The translations under genes and the position numbers were made by a program. A stretch of DNA of 64,000 nt. Source: Nissabacter sp. SGAir0207. Its GTDB lineage: Bacteria > Pseudomonadota > Gammaproteobacteria > Enterobacterales > Enterobacteriaceae. Below the pieces are notes generated by a model. It saw only the letters and a program-made list of their open reading frames with translations, ran no database searches and was not told the DNA's origin. The stretch lies in the NCBI RefSeq assembly GCF_005491205.1, contig NZ_CP028035.1, positions 3,864,780-3,928,779 of the forward strand. The letters run 5' to 3'. Below, in pieces: positions 37,009 through 47,914 of the stretch (position 1 is the first letter of the stretch; every line of letters starts with the position of its first letter).

Positions 37009-37013
37009 GCTAG

Positions 37014-38423
<1,410 letters not shown>

Positions 38424-38443
38424 CGCTTTCATAGGAGGCTGAC

Positions 38444-38866
38444 ATGGCTGAAATGACTTACCATCTGGATGTGGTCAGTGCGGAAAAGGGTATGTTTTCC
38501 GGTCTGGTCCAGAAAATTCAGGTGACGGGTAGCGAAGGTGAGCTGGGTATCTTCCCGGGCCACGCGCCGCTGCTCACTGCCATTAAGCCTGGCATGGTGC
38601 GTATTGTTAAGCAGCACGGTGAAGAGGAGTATATCTACCTCTCCGGCGGCATCCTCGAGGTGCAACCGAACAGCGTAACCGTGCTGGCTGACACCGCCAT
38701 TCGTGGGCAGGATCTTGACGAAGCTCGCGCGCTGGAAGCTAAGCGCAAGGCGGAAGAACATATCCATAGCTCTCACGGTGACGTCGACTATGCTCAGGCA
38801 TCGGCGGAACTGGCCAAAGCGATCGCAAAATTGCGCGTCATCGAGTTGACCAGAAAAGCAATGTAA
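38444..38866 (+). CDS. atpC: ATP synthase F1 subunit epsilon
   Basis: Rotor-stalk subunit and inhibitor of ATP hydrolysis. 140 residues: N-terminal beta sandwich (contains [19 protein letters not shown]) and a C-terminal helical hairpin. TAGGAGG precedes the ATG. Last gene of the operon. Confidence 0.97.
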   Translation: MAEMTYHLDVVSAEKGMFSGLVQKIQVTGSEGELGIFPGHAPLLTAIKPGMVRIVKQHGEEEYIYLSGGILEVQPNSVTVLADTAIRGQDLDEARALEAKRKAEEHIHSSHGDVDYAQASAELAKAIAKLRVIELTRKAM

Positions 38867-38874
38867 TGCATTAC

Positions 38875-38903
38875 GGAAGCGGCCTACGGGCCGCTTTTTT
38901 TTC
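38875..38903 (+). terminator. Terminator of the atp operon
   Basis: Stem AAGCGGCC/GGCCGCTT with loop TACG and a run of eight T, 9 bases after the atpC stop. Confidence 0.9.
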
Positions 38904-39121
38904 GCCTTTAAAAAAGCGCCCCCTGCCCTCTTCTTTCCGATTATTCCTGAAAAAAATCCCCCGCTTTACCGACACTTTGCGGCAAAATTCGTTATTGTTA
39001 TCGTCAGGCGTGCAAGCCTTGCGCAGCGCGGCTTGTGCAGCATTTTCACTGAAAAATATGTAGTAATTCTGTCACCGAACAGGTTTACTTTTGACTTCTC
39101 AATAAGGCTACCAGATTGCTT

Positions 39122-40492
39122 ATGTCGAACAGCTCACTGAGCGTGGTTATCCTTGCCGCTGGCAAGGGAACGCGCATGTATTCCGATCTTCCCAAAGTCC
39201 TTCATCCCCTGGCCGGCAAGCCAATGGTTCAACATGTGATTGATGCGGCAACGAAACTGGGCGCGGCACGGGTTCATCTGGTGTATGGGCATGGCGGCAA
39301 CCTGTTGCAGGAGAAACTGCACCACGCGCCGCTGAATTGGGTGTTGCAGGCTGAGCAGCTGGGCACCGGCCACGCCATGCAGCAGGCCGCGCCGCACTTC
39401 GCCGATGAGGAAGAAGTGCTGATGCTCTACGGCGATGTGCCACTGATCTCGGTGGCGACGCTGCAAAACCTGCTGCGCGCCAAGCCTGAGGGCGGCATCG
39501 GCCTGTTGACGGTCAAGCTAACCGACCCCACCGGCTATGGCCGCATCGTGCGGGAGAATGGCCGCGTGACGGGCATCGTGGAGCAGAAAGACGCCACCCC
39601 GGCGCAGCAGGCGATTGATGAGGTGAACACCGGCATTCTGGTGGCCAAGGGCGCTGACCTGAAACGCTGGCTGGCGAAGCTGGAGAACAACAACGCCCAG
39701 GGCGAGTACTACCTGACAGACATCATCGGGCTGGCCCACGCGGAGGGGCGACTGATCGAGACCGTCCACCCGGCACGCCTGAGCGAAGTGGAGGGGGTGA
39801 ACAACCGCCTGCAACTGGCGCGGCTGGAGCGGGTCTATCAGGCGGAACAGGCGGAACAGCTGCTACTGGCCGGCGTGATGCTGCTGGACCCGGCGCGCTT
39901 TGACCTGCGCGGCACGCTGGAGCATGGCCGTGACGTGGTGATTGACGCCAACGTGATCGTCGAAGGTCAGGTAAAACTGGGCAACCGGGTGAAGATTGGC
40001 GCGGGCTGCGTGCTGAAGAACTGTGAAATTGGCGATGATTGCGACATCAGCCCCTACACGGTCATTGAGGATTCGACGCTGGCCAACGCCTGCACCATTG
40101 GGCCATTTGCCCGCCTGCGTCCCGGCAGTGAGCTGGCGGAGAGCGTCCACGTCGGCAATTTCGTTGAGGTGAAGAATGCCCACCTCGGTCAGGGCACCAA
40201 GGCGGGCCACCTCTCCTACCTGGGCGACGCGGAGATTGGCGCGAACGTCAACATTGGCGCGGGCACCATCACCTGCAACTATGACGGCGCGAACAAACAT
40301 AAGACGGTGATCGGCGATAATGTTTTCGTTGGCTCCGACACCCAATTGGTCGCACCGGTCAGCGTGGGCAACAACGTCACCCTGGCGGCGGGCACCACCG
40401 TCACGCGCAATGTACCGGACAACGGTCTGGTCTTGAGCCGCGTGCCGCAGGTGCACAAACCGGAGTGGCAGCGCCCGGTGAAAAAACGCTGA
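39122..40492 (+). CDS. glmU: Bifunctional UDP-GlcNAc pyrophosphorylase / GlcN-1-P acetyltransferase
   Basis: Makes UDP-N-acetylglucosamine for peptidoglycan and LPS. 456 residues, E. coli length, from the ATG at 39122 (a TTG at 39116 is an alternative). The N-terminal uridyltransferase has [15 protein letters not shown] (about 12-26); from about 250 on, a left-handed beta helix of hexapeptide repeats forms the acetyltransferase, with [12 protein letters not shown] holding catalytic residues. Confidence 0.98.
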   Translation: MSNSSLSVVILAAGKGTRMYSDLPKVLHPLAGKPMVQHVIDAATKLGAARVHLVYGHGGNLLQEKLHHAPLNWVLQAEQLGTGHAMQQAAPHFADEEEVLMLYGDVPLISVATLQNLLRAKPEGGIGLLTVKLTDPTGYGRIVRENGRVTGIVEQKDATPAQQAIDEVNTGILVAKGADLKRWLAKLENNNAQGEYYLTDIIGLAHAEGRLIETVHPARLSEVEGVNNRLQLARLERVYQAEQAEQLLLAGVMLLDPARFDLRGTLEHGRDVVIDANVIVEGQVKLGNRVKIGAGCVLKNCEIGDDCDISPYTVIEDSTLANACTIGPFARLRPGSELAESVHVGNFVEVKNAHLGQGTKAGHLSYLGDAEIGANVNIGAGTITCNYDGANKHKTVIGDNVFVGSDTQLVAPVSVGNNVTLAAGTTVTRNVPDNGLVLSRVPQVHKPEWQRPVKKR

Positions 40493-40500
40493 TCCCCCCT

Positions 40501-40527
40501 GCCTCGGGTGCGCCCGAGGCGGTTTTG
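40501..40527 (+). terminator. Hairpin after glmU
   Basis: Stem gcctcggg/cccgaggc with loop TGCG and a short T run (GGTTTT), 8 bases after glmU. It may attenuate read-through into glmS. Confidence 0.5.
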
Positions 40528-40561
40528 GCCTGTGTACTGCCTGAAGTGCACAGGCCAAAAC
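40522..40561 (+). repeat. Long stem-loop in the glmU-glmS spacer
   Basis: Perfect 13-bp arms gttttggcctgtg/cacaggccaaaac, extendable by three pairs including a wobble, around an 8-base loop. It lies about 100 bases before glmS. A further hairpin, cccgg-caacg-ccggg, and AGGCCA-TTGAG-TGGCCT follow before the glmS ribosome site. In E. coli the processed glmS leader is structured and is opened by the sRNA GlmZ; the same role here is inferred only. Confidence 0.55.
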
Positions 40562-40663
40562 ATAATAATCCCCACTCTACAGGCTCGGGGAACCCGGCAA
40601 CGCCGGGAAATCAGGTCGAAGACATCGTAGGCCATTGAGTGGCCTTAATAGGAATTAACATCC

Positions 40664-42493
40664 ATGTGTGGAATTGTTGGCGCAGTAGCGCAACGTGATA
40701 TCGCTGAAATCCTGGTCGAGGGATTGCGTCGTCTGGAGTACCGCGGGTATGACTCCGCAGGGCTGGCTGTCGTAGACAGCGAAGGCCGCATGGCGCGAGT
40801 GCGCCGGGTCGGCAAAGTACAGAAGTTGGCCGAGGCGGTGGACGCAGAGCCGCTGACCGGCGGCACCGGCATCGCCCACACCCGTTGGGCGACGCATGGC
40901 GAGCCGTCTGAATCCAATGCCCACCCGCACGTCTCTGACTACGTCAGCGTGGTGCACAACGGCATTATTGAGAACCATGAGCCGCTGCGTGAGCTGCTGA
41001 TGGAGCGCGGCTACCGCTTCGTGTCCGAAACTGACACCGAGGTGATCGCGCATCTGGTGCATTGGGAGCTGCAACAGGGCGGTTCGCTGATGCAGGTGGT
41101 CCAGCGCGTGATCCCGCAACTGCGCGGTGCCTACGGCACCGTGGTGATGGACAGCCGCGACCCGAGCGTGCTGGTGGCCGCCCGTTCCGGCAGCCCGCTG
41201 GTGATTGGCCGTGGCGTGGGTGAAAACTTCATCGCCTCTGACCAGTTGGCCCTGCTGCCCGTAACCCGCCGCTTCCAGTTCCTGGAGGAGGGCGACGTGG
41301 TGGAAGTGACCCGCCGCAGCGTGACCATCGTCGACAAGCAGGGCAAACCGGCGACCCGCCCGGAGATTGAGTCCAGCGTGCAGTATGACGCCGGCGACAA
41401 GGGCGCCTATCGCCACTACATGCAGAAAGAGATCTACGAGCAGCCGCAGGCGATCAAAAACACCCTGGCGGGCCGCTTCAGCCACGGTCAGATCGACCTG
41501 AGCGAGCTTGGCCCGCAGGCCGACGACCTGCTGGCACAGGTGCAGCATGTGCAGATCATTGCCTGTGGCACCTCCTATCACTCTGGGATGGTGGCGCGCT
41601 ACTGGTTCGAGTCGCTGGCTGGCGTGCCTTGCGACGTGGAGATCGCCTCCGAGTTCCGCTACCGCAAATCGGCGGTACGCCCCGGCAGCCTGATCATCAC
41701 CCTCTCCCAGTCCGGCGAAACCGCCGACACGCTGGCGGCGCTGCGCCTCTCCAAAGAGCTGGGCTACCTTGGCTCGCTGGCGGTGTGCAACGTGGCTGGC
41801 TCCTCGCTGGTGCGTGAGTCCGATCTGGCGCTGATGACCAAGGCTGGCACCGAGATTGGCGTGGCCTCTACCAAAGCCTTCACCACCCAGCTGACCGTGC
41901 TGCTGATGCTGGTGGCGCGTCTGGGCCGCCTGAAAGGGATGAACGAGAGCGTGGAGCACGAGGTGGTGCACGCGTTGCAGGCGCTGCCGGCGCGCATTGA
42001 GCAGATGCTGTCACTCGACAAGTCCATTGAGCCGCTGGCAGAAGGCTTCTCTGACAAGCACCATGCGCTGTTCCTTGGCCGTGGCGATCAATACCCGATC
42101 GCGATGGAGGGCGCGCTGAAGCTGAAAGAGATCTCCTACATCCACGCCGAAGCTTACGCGGCCGGTGAGCTGAAGCATGGCCCGCTGGCGCTGATTGACG
42201 CCGATATGCCGGTGATTGTGGTGGCACCGAACAACGAGCTGCTGGAGAAGCTGAAGTCCAACATTGAAGAGGTGCGCGCACGCGGCGGCCTGCTCTATGT
42301 CTTCGCCGATCAGGATGCCGGTTTTGCCGACAGCGAAGGGATGAAGATTATTCCGCTGCCGCACGTGGAAGAGATTGTCGCCCCGATCTTCTACACCGTA
42401 CCGTTGCAGTTGCTGGCCTACCACGTCGCGCTGATCAAGGGCACGGACGTTGACCAGCCGCGTAACCTGGCAAAATCCGTGACCGTTGAGTAA
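40664..42493 (+). CDS. glmS: Glutamine-fructose-6-phosphate aminotransferase
   Basis: First committed step of amino-sugar synthesis. 609 residues, E. coli length. The N-terminal glutaminase uses the Cys exposed after Met removal (MCGIVGA); two SIS domains follow (CGTSYHSG and SQSGETADT for sugar phosphate binding). The end [11 protein letters not shown] is intact. AGGA lies 10 bases before the ATG. Confidence 0.98.
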   Translation: MCGIVGAVAQRDIAEILVEGLRRLEYRGYDSAGLAVVDSEGRMARVRRVGKVQKLAEAVDAEPLTGGTGIAHTRWATHGEPSESNAHPHVSDYVSVVHNGIIENHEPLRELLMERGYRFVSETDTEVIAHLVHWELQQGGSLMQVVQRVIPQLRGAYGTVVMDSRDPSVLVAARSGSPLVIGRGVGENFIASDQLALLPVTRRFQFLEEGDVVEVTRRSVTIVDKQGKPATRPEIESSVQYDAGDKGAYRHYMQKEIYEQPQAIKNTLAGRFSHGQIDLSELGPQADDLLAQVQHVQIIACGTSYHSGMVARYWFESLAGVPCDVEIASEFRYRKSAVRPGSLIITLSQSGETADTLAALRLSKELGYLGSLAVCNVAGSSLVRESDLALMTKAGTEIGVASTKAFTTQLTVLLMLVARLGRLKGMNESVEHEVVHALQALPARIEQMLSLDKSIEPLAEGFSDKHHALFLGRGDQYPIAMEGALKLKEISYIHAEAYAAGELKHGPLALIDADMPVIVVAPNNELLEKLKSNIEEVRARGGLLYVFADQDAGFADSEGMKIIPLPHVEEIVAPIFYTVPLQLLAYHVALIKGTDVDQPRNLAKSVTVE

Positions 42494-42520
42494 TCCGCAA
42501 CGCGAAAAAAAGCCGGCTCA
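42455..42520 (+). other. Predicted Tn7 attachment region at the glmS 3' end
   Basis: TnsD-type transposition recognises the end of glmS and inserts about 25 bp past its stop. The target sequence coding [11 protein letters not shown] is conserved here. I find no Tn7 end sequence, so this is a potential site only. Confidence 0.45.
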
Positions 42521-42536
42521 AGCCGGCTTTTTTGAT
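42503..42536. terminator. Bidirectional terminator of glmS and the dms operon
   Basis: AAAAAAAGCCGGC/GCCGGCTTTTTT with loop TCAA. The A run and T run let it act on both strands. The stop codon of the minus-strand chaperone gene lies in its loop. Confidence 0.9.
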
Positions 42537-43102
42537 CCTGCCATCAGGGTCTGGAGGGTGAGGTGCGTCAGTTCCGCCAGCGCCAGATAGAACCCCTCCC
42601 CACCATGCTGCCGCAGGCGGCAGATAAACAGCGGTAACCAATGCAGGTGATCGCGCAGCAACTCCAATAGCGCAGCCTCGCGCCCTTCGGCGGCCAGCAC
42701 CGCTGCCTGAAACAGCAGCAGCCCCAGATGATCCTCCGGTTCCGGGCTTGCCGTATGCAGGCGCAGCCCCTCACGTTGCAAGAAACCGCGCAGGGCGAGC
42801 GTGGAGTCGCCACGCAGCACCCCCTCCGCATCCAGATAAACAGATCCCCACGGCGGCGCGGGTAGGGCTTCCGGCCCGGCAAACAGCCGTTGCCAGTCGC
42901 TCGCCACGGTGGCGGCAGTGGGCGTCAGGTGGGGCAACAGCGCCTCCAGCGCGGGATCATCGCCACCCGGCCACACCGCGCGCCATGCCGGTTCGGCAAA
43001 AAAGTGCCGCACCGCATTGACCTCCGGGCTATCGGACGGCAGGTAGAAACAGCAACCCAGCGCATTCAGGACGTGCGGCAGGGTGATTGATGTATCAGAC
43101 AT
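42518..43102 (-). CDS. TorD/DmsD-family redox enzyme maturation chaperone
   Basis: 194-residue, mostly helical protein. The TorD-family signature E-P-x-D-H is seen as PEPEDHLGLLLFQ about residue 125-137, followed by a hydrophobic helix. Such chaperones bind the Tat signal of Mo enzymes and help cofactor insertion; the partner should be the DmsA-like enzyme of the same operon. Start at ATG 43102, 10 bases after the ferredoxin gene stop. The last five codons lie in the glmS terminator hairpin, so the natural C-terminus may have been replaced. Confidence 0.82.
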   Translation of the reverse strand: MSDTSITLPHVLNALGCCFYLPSDSPEVNAVRHFFAEPAWRAVWPGGDDPALEALLPHLTPTAATVASDWQRLFAGPEALPAPPWGSVYLDAEGVLRGDSTLALRGFLQREGLRLHTASPEPEDHLGLLLFQAAVLAAEGREAALLELLRDHLHWLPLFICRLRQHGGEGFYLALAELTHLTLQTLMAGSKKPA

Positions 43103-43112
43103 GGTGTTCTCA

Positions 43113-43985
43113 TCAGGTGGCATGACGCATCCCGTGGGCGTGGCGTCGGCAAAGTGGACAAAGCGCCTCCTCCGGCGATCTGTGCCGAAAAGATTGGCGG
43201 CACTGGCGGCAACGGCAGGTATGGAGCGAATGGGTTTCTGGGCTGGTAGCTGCCGCCCAAGGCTGTAGGGCGATCGACTGGTTGAAGCAGACCGACAGGC
43301 AGGCACGGCAACCGGTGCAGCGTTGGGTATTGATCTGTAACGTCTTATCGGTGAACTGGATCGCCTGTTCCGGGCAGATGCGCCCGCAGGCACCGCACAG
43401 CGAGCACGTCGCCAGATCCAGCGTCACCTTAAACCAAGCGATGGCCGGAAAGGCGTCGCGCAAGGCCCGCTGTCCGCCGACGATCCGTCCCACCGATCCC
43501 GTTTTTTTCGCCCACCAGCGCGAGGGTGGCGGATCGGCCGTTTCCGGCGGGTAGATCACCTGCCAGCTCGGTTCGCCGATCTGTTTTAGCAGAAGATTTA
43601 ACCGGGCAACCGGCAGCAGCCAGCGGCTCGCCATGTCCGGGATCGCGATCTGCCGGATGCCGTATTGATCGTGCCAAAGCAATAATTCTTCCCTCGATGC
43701 CACCCTCGGATCACCCTGGCTAAACAGGCAGTTATCTTTGTATCGCCTTTCTATTGGGGATAGGGAGTCAATGGCGTCGGTGGGACATACCACGACACAG
43801 TGGCTGCAATAAATACAGCGATCGGCGTCCAGTCGCGGGGTGTTTCCAATCAGGGTGATGGCTGCCACCGGGCAGTGCTGTATGCAGGCGTCGCACTCCC
43901 CGTGGCGGGTCTGATGGCGGATGCAGCGATCCCCGATGCCGGGTGGCATCGGGGAGGCTGACGCCAGTAACGAGCGTAAGCGCAT
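43113..43985 (-). CDS. Multi-cluster 4Fe-4S protein with C-terminal CxxC pairs, dms operon
   Basis: 290 residues. Four Cys sets fit 4Fe-4S clusters: C21+C31/C34/C38, C57/C60/C63/C67, C194/C197/C200/C204 and C223/C226/C229/C233. The two pairs are separated by about 120 residues without Cys motifs, apart from C86. At the end, C259/C262 and C276/C279 form a zinc-knuckle or rubredoxin-like pattern. No signal peptide or membrane segment, so it is probably cytoplasmic. It loosely recalls NapF-type ferredoxins. It may pass electrons or help mature the reductase; the exact role is unknown to me. It lies 6 bases after dmsC. Confidence 0.75.
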   Translation of the reverse strand: MRLRSLLASASPMPPGIGDRCIRHQTRHGECDACIQHCPVAAITLIGNTPRLDADRCIYCSHCVVVCPTDAIDSLSPIERRYKDNCLFSQGDPRVASREELLLWHDQYGIRQIAIPDMASRWLLPVARLNLLLKQIGEPSWQVIYPPETADPPPSRWWAKKTGSVGRIVGGQRALRDAFPAIAWFKVTLDLATCSLCGACGRICPEQAIQFTDKTLQINTQRCTGCRACLSVCFNQSIALQPWAAATSPETHSLHTCRCRQCRQSFRHRSPEEALCPLCRRHAHGMRHAT

Positions 43986-43991
43986 GGCAAA

Positions 43992-44852
43992 TCAGTGCAG
44001 GGTGAAGAAGGCGTAGCGGGAGGCGACATGCGCCAGCATCACCAGCCCGGCGGCCATCGACAGCAGGATGCGTGACGGCGACTGCGCGCGCGGATTGTTG
44101 CGGTAGAGCATCCACAGCAGCATGGTCAGGCCGCCCAGCAGCAGGATCCAGCTCAACAACCGCAGGGCCGCGCCATGCTGGAAGGCCAGCTGCATATCGA
44201 ACGGCAGCGTCACTGGCTGGCTGGCCAACCGCTGCGCCATCTGGTGCAGGTAATCCGGCATCACCAGCAGTTGGCAAGCGGCGCTCGCGGCGGTCAGCAG
44301 CAGGGTCGTGACCAACAGGCGGCGCACCAGTGGGGCGCTAAGCACCGCCCGGCTGGCGAACAGCAGCGCCAGCACTGCCCCCAGCGCAATCACGGCGCTA
44401 TAGAAGGAGACGTGCGTATGGATGTGCATCCACCCGATCACCGTGCTGTGGAAGTAGATCTCCGCCATGCAGTAGACGTCCGCCAGCCCGACCAGCCCAC
44501 CAATCGCCAACAGGGCGGGCTGGATGCGGCGGGTCAGCAGCGCCAGCAGCGTTACCAGACACATAATGCCGAGGTAGAGGCTGGCAAACAGGATCTCCCG
44601 GCTGAGCCACGAGGTGCCGACGTGGCGCAGGGCGTGGAAGGCGTTCAGCGGATAGCCGAGGTGCGCCACCGATGCCAGCAGGCCGGTGCCGGCCATCAGG
44701 CACACCATCAACAGCAGTGGCCGTAAGGTGGTGAAGTGCTGTTCCTGCGCCAACTCCTGCGCCATCCAATAGCTGTACCAGGCGCCGAACAGGGTCAGCC
44801 CCACCGAGGCCTGCACCAGCAGGGTGAAGATCAGTAATGGCCACTCACTCAT
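43992..44852 (-). CDS. dmsC: DmsC-type membrane anchor subunit
   Basis: 286 residues, very hydrophobic, with about eight predicted membrane helices, the DmsC layout. In E. coli DmsC binds menaquinol and anchors DmsAB at the inner membrane. The start overlaps the dmsB end by 8 bases, indicating coupled translation. Confidence 0.88.
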   Translation of the reverse strand: MSEWPLLIFTLLVQASVGLTLFGAWYSYWMAQELAQEQHFTTLRPLLLMVCLMAGTGLLASVAHLGYPLNAFHALRHVGTSWLSREILFASLYLGIMCLVTLLALLTRRIQPALLAIGGLVGLADVYCMAEIYFHSTVIGWMHIHTHVSFYSAVIALGAVLALLFASRAVLSAPLVRRLLVTTLLLTAASAACQLLVMPDYLHQMAQRLASQPVTLPFDMQLAFQHGAALRLLSWILLLGGLTMLLWMLYRNNPRAQSPSRILLSMAAGLVMLAHVASRYAFFTLH

Positions 44853-45474
44853 GGCGCGGCTCCTCCTGTTGTGCGCCGAGATGGGCGCGGATCACCAGAT
44901 TGGGCTGCGTCAGCGCCGGGTCAGGCAGCCCCCGCACGCCGTTCAGGTTGCCATATTTGGCGCGCAGCTCCTCAATGGGGCCGAATTTAATGGCCCCCAG
45001 CGGGCAGGTGGCGACGCAGACCGGCGACTGCCCCTGTGCCAGCAAATCGACGCAAAAATCGCATTTCGACATCTGGCCGCTTTCGGCATTGAACTGCGGC
45101 GCGCCGTAGGGGCACGACCATGCGCAGTAACCGCAGCCGACGCACTTGTCGGTATTGACGCGCACGATGCCGTCGCCGGGGCGCTTGTGCATGGCAGTGG
45201 TGGGGCAGTTTTTGGTGCAGGCGGGGTCGCTGCAATGGTTGCAGGAGATGGAGAGCGTATAGGCGTAGACGTTCTGTTGCAGCCCGCCGTGGCCGGTCGC
45301 GACGAAGCCGCCGCCCTCTACCTCATACACGCGCCGGAAACGCCGCCTCACCTCCAGGTTGTTTTTGTCCTTGCAGGCAACCTGGCAGGCTTTGCAGCCT
45401 GAACAGCGGGAGGAGTCGATGAAAAATCCCAACTGCCGGTCGCTGACCGGCGGGAAGTCCTGAAATGTACTCAT
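44845..45474 (-). CDS. dmsB: DmsB-type four-cluster iron-sulfur subunit
   Basis: Electron-transfer subunit between the membrane anchor and the Mo subunit. 209 residues (E. coli 205) from the ATG at 45474, which overlaps the dmsA stop as ATGA. Four Cys groups are seen: CSGCKACQVAC, CNHCSDPACTKNCP, CVGCGYCAWSCP and CDFCVDLLAQGQSPVCVATCP. Typical of the DmsB/NrfC family. Confidence 0.93.
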   Translation of the reverse strand: MSTFQDFPPVSDRQLGFFIDSSRCSGCKACQVACKDKNNLEVRRRFRRVYEVEGGGFVATGHGGLQQNVYAYTLSISCNHCSDPACTKNCPTTAMHKRPGDGIVRVNTDKCVGCGYCAWSCPYGAPQFNAESGQMSKCDFCVDLLAQGQSPVCVATCPLGAIKFGPIEELRAKYGNLNGVRGLPDPALTQPNLVIRAHLGAQQEEPRHE

Positions 45475-47849
45475 GCTCTGTTTACCTCGACCAGCATGGT
45501 CTGGTGGGAGTTGCCTTTCGCCAGCGGCGTGATGCGCGCTGAACTCAATACATTCGGGCAGCCGCCGCGATCGATGCCCTGTGCATCGGGTTGCCACCAA
45601 GCGCCAGCCTGCATCGCCACCACGCCGGGCATGATGCGCATGGTCAGGTGCGCCGGGATCACCACCACCCCGCGGTCATTGGCGATGCGTACCTGATCGC
45701 CCGGCTGGATGCCACGGGTGGCGGCGTCCTGCGGGTTGATCCACAGCACCTGCTCCTGTACCTCTTGCATCCAAGGGTTGGGGTACTGGGTGGAGTTGGC
45801 GCGGTTCTTCCCTTTCCAGGTGATCAGTTGCAGCGGGTAGTGCGTGCGCAGCGCATCCTCCGGGCCTTCGTGGGCGGGCACATAGTGGGAGAGCGCCGGG
45901 ATCTCCGGGTGCTGCATCTCATACAGCCGCTGCGAGAAGATCTCAATCTTGCCCGACGGGGTAGGGAAGGGGTGCGCCTCTGGGTCGGCAATGTTCTCTG
46001 CGAAGGCGACGTAAGGCTCGCTTTTGAACAGGTGGCGACGCTGCACGCAGAGCTGCTCAAAGGTGGGGAAGTTCTCTTCCGGCATCGCCTGACGGGTGGT
46101 TTCAACAATATGCGCGATCCACTCCTGCTCAGTGCGGCCCTCGCTGAACTGCCGCTCGACGCCCAGTTTCTCCGCCACCTCACGCAGCCACTCGTAGTCA
46201 GAGCGCCGTTCAAAGTCCGGGGCCACCAGCTTCTCTGACAGAATGATGTAGTTGCCGGTGCCCCAGGTCTCGCCGATGTTCCAGCGCTCCATAAAGCTGG
46301 TTTCTGGCAGCAGCAGATCGGCGTAGCGCGCGCTCGGGGTGAGGTAGAGATCGCTGACGACGATGAACTCAATCTTGGACTCATCCTCCAGCACCCTTAC
46401 CGCCTGATGGAGATCGGGGTTCTGGTTGGCGAGGTAGTTACTGCCGAGTGAGAAGAGCGCGCGGATATTGCTCTCCAGCTGCTCCGCCCCTTTCAGCCCC
46501 ATCTCCGGGGTGATCTGGCTGGCATCCTCGGCGGCCTGTACCCAGTTCATGATGGAGATTTTGGCCTGCACCGGGTTATCCAGGCTGGTGGCATCGGCCA
46601 TGAACTTGCGGTTGCCGATGCCGCCGTAGCCAGCGGCCCAGCCGCCATGCACACCGACGTTGCCGGTCAGGGTGGCAAGCAGCGTGGAGCCGCGCGCCGT
46701 GCGCTCGCCGCAGTTGTGGCGCTGCGGCCCCCAGCCCTGAATCAGCGCGGCAGGTTTGGTGGTGGCGTACTCCCGTGCCAGATGGCGAATTGTCTGCGCC
46801 GGGACGCGTGTGATCTTTTCCGCCCATTCCGGCGTCTTCTCAATGCCATCTTTCAGTCCAAACAGGTAGGCCATCAGGGACTCATTCGGCGGCACGCCCT
46901 CTGGCATGGAAGCCTCATCAAACCCGAGGGTGTAGCGCGCAATGAACGCCGTGTCGTGCAGGTTCTCGCTGATGATGACGTGCATCATGGCGTCCATCAT
47001 CGCGTTGTCGGTGGTCGGCAGCAGCGGGATCCACTCATCGGCCAGCGAGGCGGCGGTGTCGGAGTAGCGCGGATCAACGACCACAAAGCGCGTGCCGTTG
47101 GCCTTCATCTGCTGGTAGTAGTGGTTAGTGTGGCCGAAGACCGTCTCATTCGGGTTGTGTCCCCACAGGATCACCAGTTTGGTGTCCGCCAGCGTGTCGA
47201 GCGAACTGCCGCTGGCGTGGGTGCCGTAGGTGTAGGGCGTGGCGGCCGCGGTGTTGCCCATGCTGACCGAGTGGTAGTGCTCGAGGTAGCCGCCGGTCAG
47301 GTTGAACAGCCGACGCAGCATCTTGTCACCCGAGAACGCGCCGCCGCTGACGGCGGTGTTGGTGTGGGCAAAGCGCGCCGCTGGGCCATACTGTTCAGTG
47401 ATGCGCTTCAGATTGTCGGCGATCAGGGTAGTCGCTTCGTCCCAGCTGATGCGCTCGAATTTGCCCTCGCCACGCCGTCCGACCCGTTTCATCGGGTACT
47501 TGAGGCGATCGGGATGATAGACAAACTTGCGGTAGCCGCGGCCGCGCACGCAGGCGCGCATGATTGGCATCTCCGGGTCCAGCTCGTTATCCGGGCGGGT
47601 GGTAATGCGCGTCACCATGCCCTGCGAAACATGGGCGCGGATGTCGCATTTGCCGCCGCAATCGAAGGTGCTACAGGTCGGTACGACACGGGTGGCAGGG
47701 GCAGGGGAGGCGAGGCCCGTCGCTGGCGCGGCGGTGACCTTGTTGCCGGCGATAAAAGGCACCGCCAGCAGGGCGCTGCCTGCCTGCACGAAACGTCGCC
47801 GGCTGAGCGCCAGGCCGCCCTTCAGGCCAGATGGCTTGTGTGTGGTCAT
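45471..47849 (-). CDS. dmsA: DmsA/YnfE-family molybdopterin oxidoreductase, catalytic subunit
   Basis: Predicted anaerobic S- or N-oxide reductase with bis-MGD cofactor. 792 residues. A twin-arginine signal (SRRRFVQAGSALLAV, about 16-30) sends it across the membrane folded. The N-terminal Cys group CSTFDCGGKC plus RACVRGRGY binds a 4Fe-4S cluster. Alignment with E. coli DmsA around GGYLEHYHSVSMGN puts a Ser at the Mo-ligand position. Motifs GWGPQRHNCGERTARG and the C-terminal MGD-binding domain are present. Substrate could be DMSO, TMAO or selenate; not decidable from sequence. Confidence 0.9.
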   Translation of the reverse strand: MTTHKPSGLKGGLALSRRRFVQAGSALLAVPFIAGNKVTAAPATGLASPAPATRVVPTCSTFDCGGKCDIRAHVSQGMVTRITTRPDNELDPEMPIMRACVRGRGYRKFVYHPDRLKYPMKRVGRRGEGKFERISWDEATTLIADNLKRITEQYGPAARFAHTNTAVSGGAFSGDKMLRRLFNLTGGYLEHYHSVSMGNTAAATPYTYGTHASGSSLDTLADTKLVILWGHNPNETVFGHTNHYYQQMKANGTRFVVVDPRYSDTAASLADEWIPLLPTTDNAMMDAMMHVIISENLHDTAFIARYTLGFDEASMPEGVPPNESLMAYLFGLKDGIEKTPEWAEKITRVPAQTIRHLAREYATTKPAALIQGWGPQRHNCGERTARGSTLLATLTGNVGVHGGWAAGYGGIGNRKFMADATSLDNPVQAKISIMNWVQAAEDASQITPEMGLKGAEQLESNIRALFSLGSNYLANQNPDLHQAVRVLEDESKIEFIVVSDLYLTPSARYADLLLPETSFMERWNIGETWGTGNYIILSEKLVAPDFERRSDYEWLREVAEKLGVERQFSEGRTEQEWIAHIVETTRQAMPEENFPTFEQLCVQRRHLFKSEPYVAFAENIADPEAHPFPTPSGKIEIFSQRLYEMQHPEIPALSHYVPAHEGPEDALRTHYPLQLITWKGKNRANSTQYPNPWMQEVQEQVLWINPQDAATRGIQPGDQVRIANDRGVVVIPAHLTMRIMPGVVAMQAGAWWQPDAQGIDRGGCPNVLSSARITPLAKGNSHQTMLVEVNRA

Positions 47850-47900
47850 AAGCTGCTTCCAAAAAAGGAAAGAGCTTAGCCATCACGCTGGTGTGGGGTG

Positions 47901-47914
47901 TTGATGGCAATCAA
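47901..47914 (-). promoter_or_regulatory. FNR box of the dms operon
   Basis: ttgatggcaatcaa is a perfect match to TTGAT-N4-ATCAA. Its centre lies 41.5 bp upstream of a start at about 47866, with a weak -10 TAAGCT at 47874-47879, the class II activation geometry. Confidence 0.8.

Noticed and set aside
38866..39063. 65-codon plus-strand ORF after atpC
   Set aside because: Its start lies in the atpC stop region and it runs through the atp terminator.
42480..42540. Tn7 or Tn7-like transposon end after glmS
   Set aside because: No Tn7 terminal repeat, tns gene or target duplication is visible; only the attachment target itself is present.
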